Origin: Ascochyta rabiei
Lineage: Eukaryota; Ascomycota; Dothideomycetes; Pleosporales; Didymellaceae
Assembly: GCF_004011695.2 (NCBI RefSeq)
Contig: NC_082407.1
Span: forward strand, 682,001 to 746,000
Direction of reading: 5' to 3'
Length of the DNA: 64,000 bases
Shown here one piece after another: positions 22,106 to 33,810 of the stretch. How positions within the stretch are numbered: position 1 is the stretch's first letter; every line of letters starts with the position of its first letter. The position numbers and the translations under genes were made by a program. The notes beneath the pieces are model-generated. The model did not search any database and had not been told where the DNA came from. It saw only the letters and a list, made by a program, of their open reading frames with translations.

Positions 22106-25100
22106 CTAAGAACCCCTCTGCGTCGAGCTGGCTCGTGGCGTGGGATCCGGGTCAGGCGTTGCTGCACCGTCCTCCTGTCTGGGCGTGCCCATGTCCATAT
22201 CAACCACCTCTTTTCCCGGCATCGCTGCGAACATCTCAGGCGGTGTGAGCGACATGTGTGGCACGTCAGGCGTCGCGAGATTGGCCTCGCGCTCCTCGGC
22301 CGCCGTGTCCTCCGTGATCACGGGAGGCGGGGCAGAGGCCAGCGCGGAATCCGAGGCCCCCATATCCGTGTCGACTGAGATGACGCTGCCTCTGCTATTG
22401 GTGCGCATCATCTCGATGCCCAGCTTCGACGACGACTTGGGACGCGTCTTTGGGCTTCTTGACCTTGTCGCCATCGTGTGGCCCAGCTCCTCGTCCTCGT
22501 CGTCACCAGACTCGGCAGACTCATGCTTGCGTGTTTCGAGAAGGCGTCGTTTGGCACCTACTTTCTCGGCAGATCGTTGTCGGCGGATCGTTGCCGCTTC
22601 CAGCACCGCCGGTGCAGAGGCTTCGTGCGGTAGCTCAGGGCGCAGGTCAGGTGCACCACCTCGCTTCTGCACCATCTGATTGGCGTCCACGTTGGCTGCA
22701 TCGTCGGAAATGCCGAGTCCACTCATGGCATGAGCTATATCCCGCTCGCGCCAGTCATCCGTGCCGTGACGTGCAATCACGACCGGCACATCTTCGCTGG
22801 TGCGGCTGTCGTTGTCGCCAAAGAAGCTCGAGCTGATCGAGTCTTCGCGGCTAGATCCACGATAGCTCCCCGAAGGTGCCTGGGAACAGCCTGACGAGTT
22901 CGTTATCGGGCTATCTTCTTGTCGTGTAGACTCTTGTCGCAGCCCAGAGGGCATCATGGAGGGGTACGTCTGCGTAGGCGCCCAGTTGGGTGGAGGTGGC
23001 TTCCACTGACACAATCGGCCAAGCGTATCCGTAAGCTTAGCGATTGTCGGCGGCTTCTCGATTAGAGCGTCGAAGTAATGGGGTGCCTGCAACTCCTTCA
23101 GGTAGCCGGTCACTGCAACGATAGGCGTAGTCGTGTTTGCGTTCTTCGTGTCCCTGATCATGCGAGCCACATCTGCGCCGTTGACCTGCGGTAATCGGAA
23201 CTCCATCATGATGATGTCGAACTTGACTTCACCCATGGCGTAGCGGATGGCTTCAGATCCGTTGTTGACAGTCAGCGTCCGACAGCGCAGCTTCTCGAGG
23301 AGCTTCTCCATGACAAGTCTGGATACGGGGTGGTCCTCGCAGATGAGGACGTCAAGAGGTCGAAAGAATGGACCGTCACCAAAGCTGATCTGAGACAGCC
23401 TACGAGAGCTCTGCCTTCGTCTTTGTACTCGCAAAAGTGCCTTGGCCCGCGAGTCTTCCGTGTCCGACGACGACGGCGAGACATCAAGTACCTGACTTCG
23501 CCGTTTGTGGTGACCCGGTAGTACGTCTCTCACCACGTCGCCGTCCTGCGAACCGACTGTTTGTGACCTGGCACGTGGTGACGAATTTGCCGGTCCAGCC
23601 GAAGACTGACGTGGGCTCGCTCCCATCTTCTCCGAAAAGGACGACGACAAGGCTGACCCGGCCTTCGACGACTTCCCTGGTGAGATCATTTCTGGTGAAG
23701 GTCTCAAGCCCGATAGACGCGAAGGATCGAAGAAGCTACCCGGCTGGAGAGATCCAGGATTGCTTGTAGAGTGCGACAACGTAGAGGAACTGCTTGATGT
23801 TTTACGTCGCTCGTGGTGCTGGCCAGTACTGAACTGCACAAGTAGAGGCGAGGAAGGCTGCGAGCCTCGACTAGGCGAAGAAGCTGGGCCACTGACTGAC
23901 GGTGACGATGGCCTGCCACCAGCCTTGGTCGACAGGGTACGCTTCAGCTGGCCCGGCAGCATTGGACTGGTCTCGAGAGACGGCGAGGGCGAAACGATCG
24001 AAGGTGACTGGAGGGCTGAGGCAGGTTTGTTCTGCGGCAGCATTGCCTCTGCGCGGAGCTTCTGGATCACGTCCTTGTTGGCCTTTTCCAGCACTGGCAA
24101 GTTCTTGTAACTAAAGTTGCCAAAGTCGTCCGTGGCCATGGGCTCGCTGAGTCTCCTAGACCGGCCTTCGCGAACGTGAGCTGGAATGTGCAATGGTATG
24201 AGGCCTCGCTTCATAGTCGAGACGCTGACCTGTGATCGCACTCGAGACAAAGCATCGTGAGGTCGATCTGGGTAATCTGCGCTGGGCGTGCCGGCTGATG
24301 ACGCTCCTTGGTCTTCGAACTCAGGTGAGAAGTTGGCCATGGCGGCTCCTCTGGTATCGAAGTACTCCGTGTCCTCGGGGTTCTCGGGGGCTGGAATGAA
24401 AGAAGCTTCGTCGTCGCGCAGAGTGTCCCAGTTGAGGTCAGCGAACCAGGGATGACTTCTGATCTCTTCGCCACCACTGGCGTACTTGTCCTCGGCGTTC
24501 GCACCCAAACGCTTGGCTGGGTCAGAGCACATGAGACGGTTCATGAGGTCTTTTGCATCATCCGAGATGTCGTAAACATCATCGTCGTCGGAAGGCCAGT
24601 CGATTCGCCGCGCAAGGATATTCTGGAACACTTCATCTGGTGTGTCAGCGTGAAACGGCGGGTAGCCGTATAAACACTCGAACAAGATGCACCCAAGGGA
24701 CCACCAATCGCTGACTTCGTCCTGTCCGTTACCGGCGATGGTTTCTGGTGCTAGATAGTCGGGCGTACCCACAAACTTCCTGTTGCTGTCGTCCGGGTCG
24801 AAGAGAGCCATGTGCGGAGGAGGCATGTGCGACGTCGCAGGCGGTGTTTGATTTTGAGCGTACGCAACAGTGGAGTTGCTCATTGAAGGTGCTAGGATGT
24901 CTGGGGATGCGTTGTCGCTGAAATCCTCTTCTTCAATCGGTGATCGCTGTCCGTGGCTGAAGTTGGAATCTGCGATCGAGAACCGGCGGAACATGGCGTG
25001 CAAGGCATCGCTATCAGCGCTGTCGCTACGGTTGCCCGATGCTCTTCTGGACTGTTCGCGGCTATGAGATGTGTCCCGGCTGAGAGTAAAGTACGAAGGC

Positions 25101-27998
25101 TGACCGAGGTCGCCAGCAAGTGCCGGGGTCATTGATGGAGTCGTCGATGGCGATGGGTTCAGATCGAACGAGGCAGACCGAGACGCAGACGAGCCAGAAG
25201 CTGCGCGATGGAAGGGTCCAGTTTTGAGCAAGTCAGGAGCGGCCTCGTTTGGATCCGACTTGAGTGCACGCTTCTGTCGACCGATCATACCCATTCGTGA
25301 TAGACCGAAATCAGTAAGCTTGAGGTGGCCCTTTGCATCGATCAACAGATTGTCTGGCTTGAGATCGCGATGCACAATGCTGCGGCTGTGTAGATGCTCG
25401 ACACCAAGCACGACCTCAGCCAGGTACTTCTTCGCCCAGTCTTCAGGCAGAGCACCGAGAACTTTGATGAGCGAAGCGCAGTCGCCACCGTTCAAGTACT
25501 CCATGACAAGGTACAAGTAATCCTTGCTTGAGAACGTCCAGTAAAGCTTTGCAACAAAGTCGCTCTCTCCTTGCCACATCATGATGGCTCGCTCAGCCTT
25601 CACGTTGGTGACCTGGTTCTTGGCGACCATGTCAGCCTTCTTGAGAACTTTGATGGCGTAGTATTCGCCTGTGGACTTCTTCTTGGCCAGATAGACACTG
25701 CCAAAGGCACCTTTGCTGATAGGCTTGACGACCTCGAAGTCTTTGATCGAGGGCGGAACAGCACGCGGCTGCGGTTGGGTGACCGGCAGCAGACGTGGCG
25801 ACAAGGCCCTGGCGCCGTCTGAGCCCGCTGTAGACGACTGCCTGCGGTGATGGTTGATGGCCATGGCCATAGCGGGAGAGGAGAACTCGGTCGTTGTGAG
25901 TACCGGCGACGTGATGGGTGACTGCAAAGCGTCCAAGGCAGTGGGCAGACGGGGTTTGTTGGTTCGCAGCGGGGATACTGGCGGTGCTGGGTGCATGGTG
26001 CGGGCAGGCGATTGCTGTCGACTGGACAATACGCTCGGGAGGATCAAGCTCTTGCGCTTCCGTTCTCGTGAACTAGCCACCCTGCTCAGGCCGAGCTCCG
26101 AGTTCGCTGGTGAGTCCGCTCGTCGAGGGCCAGAAAACACTGAAGACCGCATGCTGGTATCGCTCTCCATACCTGCATCGCTCTCGAAATGCATAGATCG
26201 TCGGTTACTCTGGCTTGCAATACTGATCGCACCAGCATGTGATCTGGGTGTCTGGCAGCCTCCTCTAGGGCTACTGGAGCGTGTCGAGTCCGCAACAGAC
26301 TCTCGGCGACCCACACGCATAGGTAGCGAGGTATCTGAGACATTGCGCAGGGCGTGAGCCATGGCGGACGGAGCGTCGAATGATCCAGGGAAGATGCCTT
26401 CCTCGCCTGTAGGTATGTCGTTGGCATTGGATTGTGGCTCCTCTTCGGTCTGCTCGTCGGAGGAGCTGTCTTCCCCGGCAGCTATACGTGCAGCCTTGAT
26501 GATGGCTGCCTCTATGCATTCTTGAACCAGAATGTCAAACTCGATACGGAGTCGTTCCGAGTACTCGAGGATCTGGCGGTGTCTGAAGACGGCATCGATC
26601 TTGGCTTTGGCTAGCCGGTTGGTGTCCTCACAAAGCATCTTGAGGCCGTCGCTGAAGTCGGATGAGCCTGACGTGGGCGACTGCCATTGCAGTACCTGCG
26701 AGATGCGGTTTTCCGACTGAGGCGACTGCGTGCGGATCTCAGAAGCCGCACGAATGTTGTCTTTGATGGCGGGCGTGTTCACTTCGAGCGCTGTATCGCA
26801 CAGATCCAGCACCAGCTCCACGATACGGGCCAGTGGCCGTCGAACGGCAAAAGACCGTGCGCGGTGGTGTCCAAAGCCAGAGCCCCCCGAGCGCTCGCGA
26901 GATCTCGAGGGCGGAGAGGCAGGTGAGTTGCGTCCAGACTGGGTTCCAGAGGACGGGGCGGAGAGTGGTTGAATCAGGTGGCCCTGGTACTCAGGTGGCT
27001 GAATCAGAGCGGCGGGGTCTGCAGGAGCCGCCCTGGACGGTCGAGCTTGCGCCTCGAGGATGTCGAGGACTCTGACAATGGCGTTGCGGTGCTCTGACAA
27101 AGTCTCCTGGGCCATCTGGACGTCCATCTCGGCGCGGTGCTCCTGCAGGCACAGCTCCGAGTGCTTCTCGAACCACCAAGGGGTGATGTGCCGCTCGCAG
27201 ATGCGACACAAGACAGGGAGCGGCGGCGGATAGTTTCGCGGATCGTTGGCGCCCTGCTCGGCCAGGCCCGTCAGGTAGTGGGCCAGCACTTCGGCTCCGA
27301 CGCCCAGAGACTCGACGAGCTCCTCGGGGAGGTCGATGGTGACCTCACGCAGGACCGAGGGGCGGACCATCCACATTGTCTATGACGGTTAGCGTACGGA
27401 TTCAGAGCAGAGCAGAGCAGAGCAGAGCAGAACAGAGCAGAGGGTGTTGACGCACATGACTCTCGGCGCCTGTGGCACGGTCGTACACCATAATGCCCTG
27501 CGCTTCGAGGTTCAGGATGTGCTCCTCCTTGTCGTCGTCGGCGCACGTGGGCGACGGCGGCAGGGATTGCGGCTCGCCTTGGACCGCCGGCTTTGAGCGT
27601 TTGCGCCGCAGTATGGACTGCGGGCCCATGAGGACGGAGAAGCGGGCGATGTGACTTCTGGAGTCGTACTTTCTGACCGACTCGATGGTCTCGGCAAAGC
27701 CAGCTTGGCCGGCGAAGATGATGTCGAGCACAGGCTTGCCCACGAGGTCGTCGGGCACGGTGCCGACGATCTGCCTCCACGAGGGGCTGACGTAGCGGAC
27801 CTTGCCGGCGAGGTCGAGGTCCATGATGATGTTCAGGCTGTGCTCGGCGGCCTCCTTCAAGTCCTGCCTCTCCTCGCGCATGTCTTGGCTGACTGTGCGC
27901 TCCATGTTGACGCGTTGCTGGGCGGCAGACGCCGTGGCCTCCTTCCTCAGTGCGGTGACTGCAGGCGGTGCCAGCGTGGTGGGCTGCACCTCGTACAT
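22106..27998 (-). CDS. rim15: Rim15-type protein kinase with PAS and receiver domains
   Basis: Two exons on the minus strand, 27998-27456 and 27379-22106; 1938 residues. Parts in order: PAS domain (about 50-120), a C2HC zinc motif (about 240-260, CRIC ... H ... C), disordered Ser-rich region, AGC-family kinase from about 726 to 1160 with glycine loop ISKGAFGSVY, HRDLKPDN and TDFGLSR, then a roughly 180-residue insertion before GTPDYLAPE, as in Rim15/Greatwall kinases. A receiver domain lies at about 1525-1640. The usual phosphoacceptor Asp is Glu1574 here, while the acidic pair, Thr and Lys (EKPP) remain. Rim15 integrates nutrient signals (PKA, TOR) to enter quiescence, acting through endosulfines. 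An additional upstream exon cannot be excluded. Confidence 0.93.
27403..27442. repeat. Pentamer microsatellite in rim15 intron 1
   Basis: About eight copies of AGAGC (minus strand GCTCT), one with a single change, fill most of the 76-bp intron between the two rim15 exons. Confidence 0.85.
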
Positions 27999-28125
27999 GA
28001 TTGGCGCGGGGCGTGTCGCTGTAGAGGCCTATCGACTGGGGACAGGGGCGTGCGCCCGAGGGCCGGTGGAATTGAGCTATGAGCAGGCAGCTGCCAGGAC
28101 CATCGTGGGAGGAGCGGTGGTGGTT

Positions 28126-28262
28126 GAGGCTGATAGCACACGAGACTGGCGGTGGTGGTGGTGGTGATGGTGGTGGTGGTGGTGGTGGTGGCTGAGGCTG
28201 AGGCTGATAGCACACGAGACTGGCGGTGGTGATGATGGTGGTGGTGGTGGTGGTGGTGGTGG
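28126..28262. repeat. Duplicated module with GGT trinucleotide arrays
   Basis: A block reading GGCTGATAGCACACGAGACT followed by GGCGGTGGT occurs twice, near 28,130 and 28,202. Each copy is followed by an array of GGT with occasional GAT. The pair looks like a tandem duplication of about 72 bp. Confidence 0.85.
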
Positions 28263-29861
28263 TGTGGTGCAAACTGCAGCGGCCGAGGCAGGGTCCTACA
28301 CGGTGCTGACGACGGACGGGTGCTAGACACGCTGCATCGCGCGGCCAGAGCAAGCAATTGAGCGATTGACGGGAGACTAAGCGAGCGTCCGAGGCAGGCG
28401 CGTGCGAGCAGCGAGGGAAGCGTGTTTTTTTTTTATTTTTTTTTTCAGGACGTGGTGGTGAGGGTCAGCAACGGCGGCGGCGGCAGCGGAGGGGCACAAT
28501 CATGCGATAATGCGACATGCAACCATGCTGCAGATGCGGACAGACACTGTCTCAGCCATACACGGCCCGCGGGAGGAGAAACGATCAACGGCGCGAGCGT
28601 GACCTGCGCGTCCTCGCTCGGGCTGCAGCTTGGACGCACGTACGAAGTATGCACGCCGGGCCTGCGCTATCCAGCTGGCATTCCCCACGCGTTACTGGGT
28701 CGAGGAAAAGAGGGAAAAAATAATAACAAAGCAAAGGCCCTGGCTGCGCTCTGCCGACGGTGTCCAGTCACAGGGCGCGGTGCTCCAAGAGCGCCGACCC
28801 ACGGCCCATGATCTGCCGCGTGCCCTCCACCGCTGCCTCACTGTGCATGGCTCCCCCAGCCCTCGTTCTTGCGTGTTTCAGCGCCGTTGGTCCAACACAG
28901 TGGCGAAGCTCTCGAGGCACACGTTCCCATCGTCGCCGCATGGGGCGGCCGCCAGTCATGTGACACGGCCTCGTCGTCGCCCAGCTGCGCGTTGCCCGCC
29001 TCGACGCTTGCAAGCTGCCGGTTGCTGTAGTGAGCCGTGAGCGGCGTGGTGAGCCGGGAGCCCTGGCACGTCACGTCCTGCCCAGGTGCTCTGTCCTGGC
29101 TGTGTCCCTGCTCCCCATGGCCAGCTCATCACTTTTCGAAAGTCTCTGAACCCGCCAGAAGGGCACGTCCAGAGCTTGCAGCGTAAGCACCAACAGCACC
29201 ATGCCTGTGGGTCCTGAAGCATGTGTGGTCTGGTCAAGTGGGCGAGCAAGGCCTACCGCGTACCCTACTACACAGCACCCCAACGCCTGCAAATTGCACG
29301 ACGGTCAGCGGCATCGTAGTGCACGGCGTGGCTGAAAGCAGTGGACGCTGGCTCGGCGACTCGAGAATGACTCGCTCACACCACGGTCAGCCGACGCCAG
29401 ACGTCACACGGCGTCTTCTTTGTTGTGACAAACGCTCGCGAGGACAACAAGCCCTCGGCAACAGCTGCGAATCGCTTCTTTGGGCACGCAGCCTGAAGCG
29501 TGCAGAGGGCCCTAGCTGCCCTCCAATCGCTGCGCCAGCCTCTCTCGACGCCTCCGCACCAGACCCGCTCCGGCTGCACCTAGCACCCTTTGGCAACAGG
29601 TAATCCGCCGTCAACACGGCCGAATGCACCACTGGTATCGCCGCACCGAACCATCCGTGGGAGCCCTCGCGAATCTGGGGAAGTGGCTTGTGGACCCGCC
29701 GAAACGTAGGGCCGCCAGAGCTTATGGACACGCCCGTTCAGCAGTCGGAAAAACACGCACCGGTCCAACACAAGGTAGAGAACACTATATTGAGCTGATG
29801 CTTTTGAAATACACGGCATCCATGGTTACGCCGTGGTACCTGGTCTGAAACCATGGACCAC

Positions 29862-29984
29862 GACGGTCAGCAACTCTACACGAGCCAGGCAGGTCCTCGC
29901 TGCTGCCTGTGCAGGACGACGTGGGAGTCAACGTCGGAGTGACGGTCAGCAACTCTACACGAGCCAAGCAGGTCCTCGCTGCTG
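29862..29984. repeat. 44-bp direct repeat, 79 bp period
   Basis: The segments 29,862-29,905 and 29,941-29,984 both begin GACGGTCAGCAACTCTACAC and differ at one position over 44 bases (AGG versus AAG). The 35 bases between them are unrelated. Confidence 0.85.
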
Positions 29985-30041
29985 GCCAAGCAAGACGCTC
30001 TCTTCCGTCCGCTGCTTACGTGCTCCCCGCCAGGACCTCTC

Positions 30042-30578
30042 CTAACCAAAGTACACATCCTCGGGCTTGTGCACGGCGAGCCTGCCTGAGGAATCCGTCT
30101 TCAGCACCAGCCTGGGATCCTCTCTGCTAGCCTCCGCCTTCTGACCCTCGACTTCCTTTGTCTCGTACAGCACCTCGACGACCTCGCCCTTTGCGTATCC
30201 CTTTCCAGACTTCCACTGCACCTGCTGTCCCACCGCGGGCACCCTCGTCTTGTCTCCTCGCGGCAGCCTCGACGCATCGGCCTCCTCGCTCTTGGCCTTC
30301 TTGCTCTGGCTGCCGGCCTGGTTCGCGCCGCGTCCACGCTTCATACCGCCGGGGACCTCGCCATGGTCGCCCGAGTCGGAGCCGGCTGACGCGCTGCCGC
30401 CCGGCGAGCTCGGTTGGTTGTCATGTGCGCGGAACTCCTGGAAATCCTTCTTGTTCTGCTCGAGGTGCTCTTCGTCCTCCCAGTGCTCGGTGCAGTCCTT
30501 TGCGTTGCTGCGGTGAGACTTGTCCACCGGTCTGGCGCCTGGCGCGTCCTTGATATCCTGCTGTCTGGAGGTTGGCAT
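30042..30578 (-). CDS. Small protein with Hva1 TUDOR-like domain
   Basis: Single exon, 178 residues from the ATG at 30,578 (MPTSRQQDIKD). The N-terminal half is charged and disordered, with a KSH..HWEDEEHLEQNKKDFQEF segment. The C-terminal 60 residues form a hypervirulence-associated TUDOR-like domain: VGQQVQWKSGKGYAKGEVVE, then a basic segment and VHKPEDVYF at the end. The frame is open further upstream to 30,935, but that part would be translated from a microsatellite and is very Leu/Pro/Arg-rich, so I reject it; a short upstream stretch ending RAFSTT could still belong if the real start differs. The domain's molecular role is unknown. Confidence 0.75.
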   Translation of the reverse strand: MPTSRQQDIKDAPGARPVDKSHRSNAKDCTEHWEDEEHLEQNKKDFQEFRAHDNQPSSPGGSASAGSDSGDHGEVPGGMKRGRGANQAGSQSKKAKSEEADASRLPRGDKTRVPAVGQQVQWKSGKGYAKGEVVEVLYETKEVEGQKAEASREDPRLVLKTDSSGRLAVHKPEDVYFG

Positions 30579-31268
30579 CTCGTGCTGCGTTGTGGTGGTG
30601 GTGGTGGAGAAGGCGCGCGTTTGCACGTGTTGTGAGCTTTGCTGTAGTCGTGCGTTGACAGGTTTCAAACACGAAAGCACTGATACTCTTTCTACCCCAG
30701 GCACTGACCCTCTTTCTATCCCAGGCACACGTAAAGGTAGAGGTAAACGTGAAGGTAAACGTGAAGGTAAACGTGAAGGTAAACGTAAAGGTAAACGTGA
30801 AGGTAAACGTAAAGGTAAACGTAAAGCGAAAGCTAAAGGTAAAGGTAAAGCGAAAGCCAAAGCCAAAGACAAAGGCAGCGGTACCAACAGCCTCAACCGA
30901 CGCAGAATCCCAACCATGACAATCCACACGCCCACCCGCCCCCCTCCCCATCCTAATGTACCTCCCCCGCCCTTCGCTCAGCACTGACGTCCACCACAAC
31001 CGACTACATCATCGAACCACCCCCTCTCGACCAACACTGCCCTTTCTTCTCCTACGCGCAGCGGAACACACCAGCACCACACCAGCACCAGCACCAGCAC
31101 CAGCACCAGCACCAGCACCAGCACGGATTGATGTCGTGGTGACGACAGCGATGTCACGTCGCGTCACCGGTTTAGCGTCCCGGGCAGGCCTTGCCCGATT
31201 CGGATCGAGGATTCTGCGCTAGGCTGGCTGCGGTGGAGATGCGCTCGCTGATCATGCCTGGCTGGCTG

Positions 31269-31304
<36 letters not shown>

Positions 31305-31700
31305 TAGTGTAGGAATGAGAAGAAATCAAGGGGTATTAGAGATGGGTGAAAAGGAAAGAAGAAAAATAATAATAATAATAATAATTGATCGTTGTTCTAT
31401 TCGCTGTAGATCTATCTGATCAATGTGTACTTGGCTCTAGGGATTGTTCTATCATCTACGCTCTGGTTATTCGTGTCTACGTCCTGTGGCTTTCGTTGGG
31501 AGAGAGGAGAAGGGGGAAGGGGTCCGAGATGGTGAAAAAGGAAAGAAGATGAATGAAATGAATAGATTTGTTAGGTTTACTGTAACCAACGTACGTACTC
31601 GGCCAAGACGGGCTTGGTGGTCGAGCGTCGTCATGGACCCAGACGCCCAAACGCCACCCTGTGCGAATCCCTTCTGTATATACACAGGCTGTGCGACCGC
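30579..31700. other. Repeat-rich intergenic region
   Basis: It holds the hexamer array at 30,725-30,866, a CAGCAC/CAC array at about 31,072-31,121, a GGCT tetramer array at about 31,249-31,303 and an AAT run at about 31,364-31,384. The right end is probably the sec9 3' untranslated region. No gene recognised. Confidence 0.65.
30725..30866. repeat. Hexamer/dodecamer array upstream of the Hva1-TUDOR gene
   Basis: Units of AAACGTGAAGGT alternate with AAACGTAAAGGT and degrade to AAAGCC/AAAGGT towards the right. Both strands are open across it because the unit is a multiple of three. Confidence 0.9.
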
Positions 31701-33118
31701 CTACATCTTCTCGATCCTCTCCAGACGCGACCTGTTCATGGCAATCTGGTCGTCGACCTTGTCCGTCTTGCCGATGATGCGGCCAATGTGCTCGTTCTGC
31801 GTCTCGACCTCCTGGCCCATGGCGCGGCCGAGGTGGTTGAGGCGGCGGGCGGCGCCGTGCAGGGCGTCGAGGTTGGCGTCGATTTCATTCTCCATGGCGT
31901 CGTCGTCGCTGTCGGCCTCGAACTGGTACTTTGCGCGCTCGGCGAGCGACGCCTTCTTGTTGGCGCCCGACATGCCCTGCATCGTGCGGTTCTGGTTGTC
32001 CTGGCGCGCCGACGACTCCCAGGCGGCCTTGCGGGTGGCGTCGCGGGCCTCGCGGTCGCGGTGGTGGTTCTCCATGATCTTGTCGTCGCGGGCCTGGCGG
32101 CGCGACGAGGCGGTGAAGGGGTTGGAGACGTGCATGGCGAACATGGACTTGTTGAGGGCTGTGTGGGTTAGCGTGGTCAGTGCCAGTGTGCCAGTGTGCC
32201 AGTTTGTCAGTGTCGGGTAGAGGGGGGCTCACTCTTCAGCTCGCGGGCCTTTTCCTCGGCAATGCGGTTCTGGGTCGAGGCCAGGTCGAGGTTGCGCTCG
32301 GTGCTGTGCGTGTCAGTCGTGGTAGAGGTGAGCATAGAGGTGAGACAAACTTGTGGATGCGCTCGCCCTGGGCTCCCAGGCGTGCCAGCGTGTCGCGGCC
32401 CGTCTCCTCGGCCTGCTGGGCGAGGCGCAGGGCGTTGCGGGTGCTGCTGACGTCCTGCTGCTTCATGAACTTGATCTCCTGCTTGGTGGCGCCAATGTCC
32501 TCCTCCTCCTGCTCCTCGGCCGTCAGCTCGCGATCGCCGTAGGCCCCATAGCCGCCCGAGCCGGCCCCGTAGGCACCGGGGGTCGACTGCCCGTACGCGC
32601 CGGGCTGCTGGGGCGGCGGCGGCTGCTGCTGGCGCTGGGCGGCGTTGCCAAAGAGGTCAGCCTTGTTGGCGTCGGTGTCGGTCGAGTTGGTGCGGCCCAG
32701 GCCTCCGTAGCCACCGGGCCCGCGGGCGCTCTGCTGCTGTGGTGCCGGCGCGCTGTCGTAGCGCTCGTTTCCGTAGCCGCTCTGGGCGCCGTAGCTGCCT
32801 CCCTGGGCGCCGTAGCCTCCTCCCCCTCCGCGACCGCCATACTGCTGGCCGGGCGCGGTGACGGCGGGCGTCTTGTCCTGGCGGAAGCCGTCGCTGGGGC
32901 CCGGGTACTGCGGCGGCGGCTGTGCGTAGGGGTCCTTGCCCGGGGCGGCTGCGTCTGGCCTGTGTCAGCGCGGGTTCTGCGTGCGGTGTCCAGCGTCCGG
33001 GCTGCAGCCTACAGGGATTGCTCGCCGGCGCCGCCTTGTCGCTCTTCTTGCGGCTGCCGAACAGGGCGGTGCGGTTGCCGTCGTCGGCGTCGTCTCTCTT
33101 CTTGCTGAACACGCCCAT
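31701..33118 (-). CDS. sec9: Plasma-membrane t-SNARE Sec9/SNAP-25 family
   Basis: Four exons on the minus strand: 33118-33013, 32954-32351, 32303-32233, 32158-31701; 412 residues. The N-terminal third is disordered and rich in Gly, Gln, Tyr and Pro. Two SNARE coils follow: the Qb coil spans exons 2-3 with its central Gln in RLGAQGERI, and the Qc coil at the C-terminus has its Gln in VETQNEHIG. There is no membrane anchor and no palmitoylation cysteine cluster between the coils, as in yeast Sec9. It pairs with Sso1/2 and Snc1/2 in exocytosis. The intron-1 acceptor (GGCCAG) was chosen because it alone restores the frame and gives SNPYAAAPGKDPY. High confidence. Confidence 0.93.
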
Positions 33119-33810
33119 GGTCGTGGCGGGTGGAGTCGTCGGGGGGTGTCGAGGGCGAGGCGTTGGGTCGACGTGTGCTGGCTGCGGCTGCGGCTGCGGC
33201 TGAACAACGGGTGTGGGGTTGGTATGGCGGTTAGCTGCCGATCACTTGGGCAGCAACAGCGGAGATGTTCGTCGTCGACGAGGTATCACGATTTCTCTGC
33301 AAAAAAGGGCAGGCGACGAGGTGTCACGGAAAGAAGGGCAGTCGTCGTGCTAAAGGGCAAAAGAGAAAGGGTCGCAGGGGAGCGGCAGCTTGTTTGAAGG
33401 GTACCGGCGTGTGGCAATCCATGTTTCGAAAGCGTGCTGACGCTGCGCAGAGGCTGAGCTGAGAGAGCTGGGCACGCACTGCCTGGGCGGTCGTCAGGAC
33501 TAGACAATGGCCCACGCCGGCACACGAGGGCATGCAACGACACCACAGATCTACCGTGGGCAGGAATTCCTCCCGTCTACAGTGCAGCAGGCAGTCCAGG
33601 CAGTCCAGCAATGTGAAAACAAGCTGCTTCTGGCTGGACCCTGCATCCTGCATGTCGCTACGGCCGGCCGTTGGACGCTTCGCGCAAGACACGTGCAAGA
33701 CACGTGCAAGACAAAGGCACCATCGTCTCGCCATTGCACGTCTACGGGCATGGCTATCTCGGGCCCAAAGCAAGCGCGCCCGTCTGTGCTGTCTGCGCCT
33801 CCACGTGCTG
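33119..33810. other. Intergenic: sec9 promoter and 3' end of the dehydratase gene
   Basis: No gene recognised. A short CACGTGCAAGA direct repeat occurs at about 33,691-33,712. The sec9 promoter is expected in the left half. Confidence 0.5.

Larger units (their letters stand above)
27999..30041. other. GC-rich intergenic: rim15 upstream region
   Basis: Two kilobases between the rim15 start and the Hva1-TUDOR stop, both minus strand. It holds the duplicated GGT microsatellite, a long T tract broken by one A (about 28,423-28,446) and the 44-bp direct repeat at 29,862. Open frames are short and show no known domain; the T tract and repeats are likely promoter or 5' untranslated sequence of rim15 on the left side. 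Confidence 0.6.

Noticed and set aside
30579..30935. Upstream extension of the Hva1-TUDOR gene
   Set aside because: It would be translated from the AAACGTGAAGGT array, giving a Leu/Pro/Arg run unlike the family.
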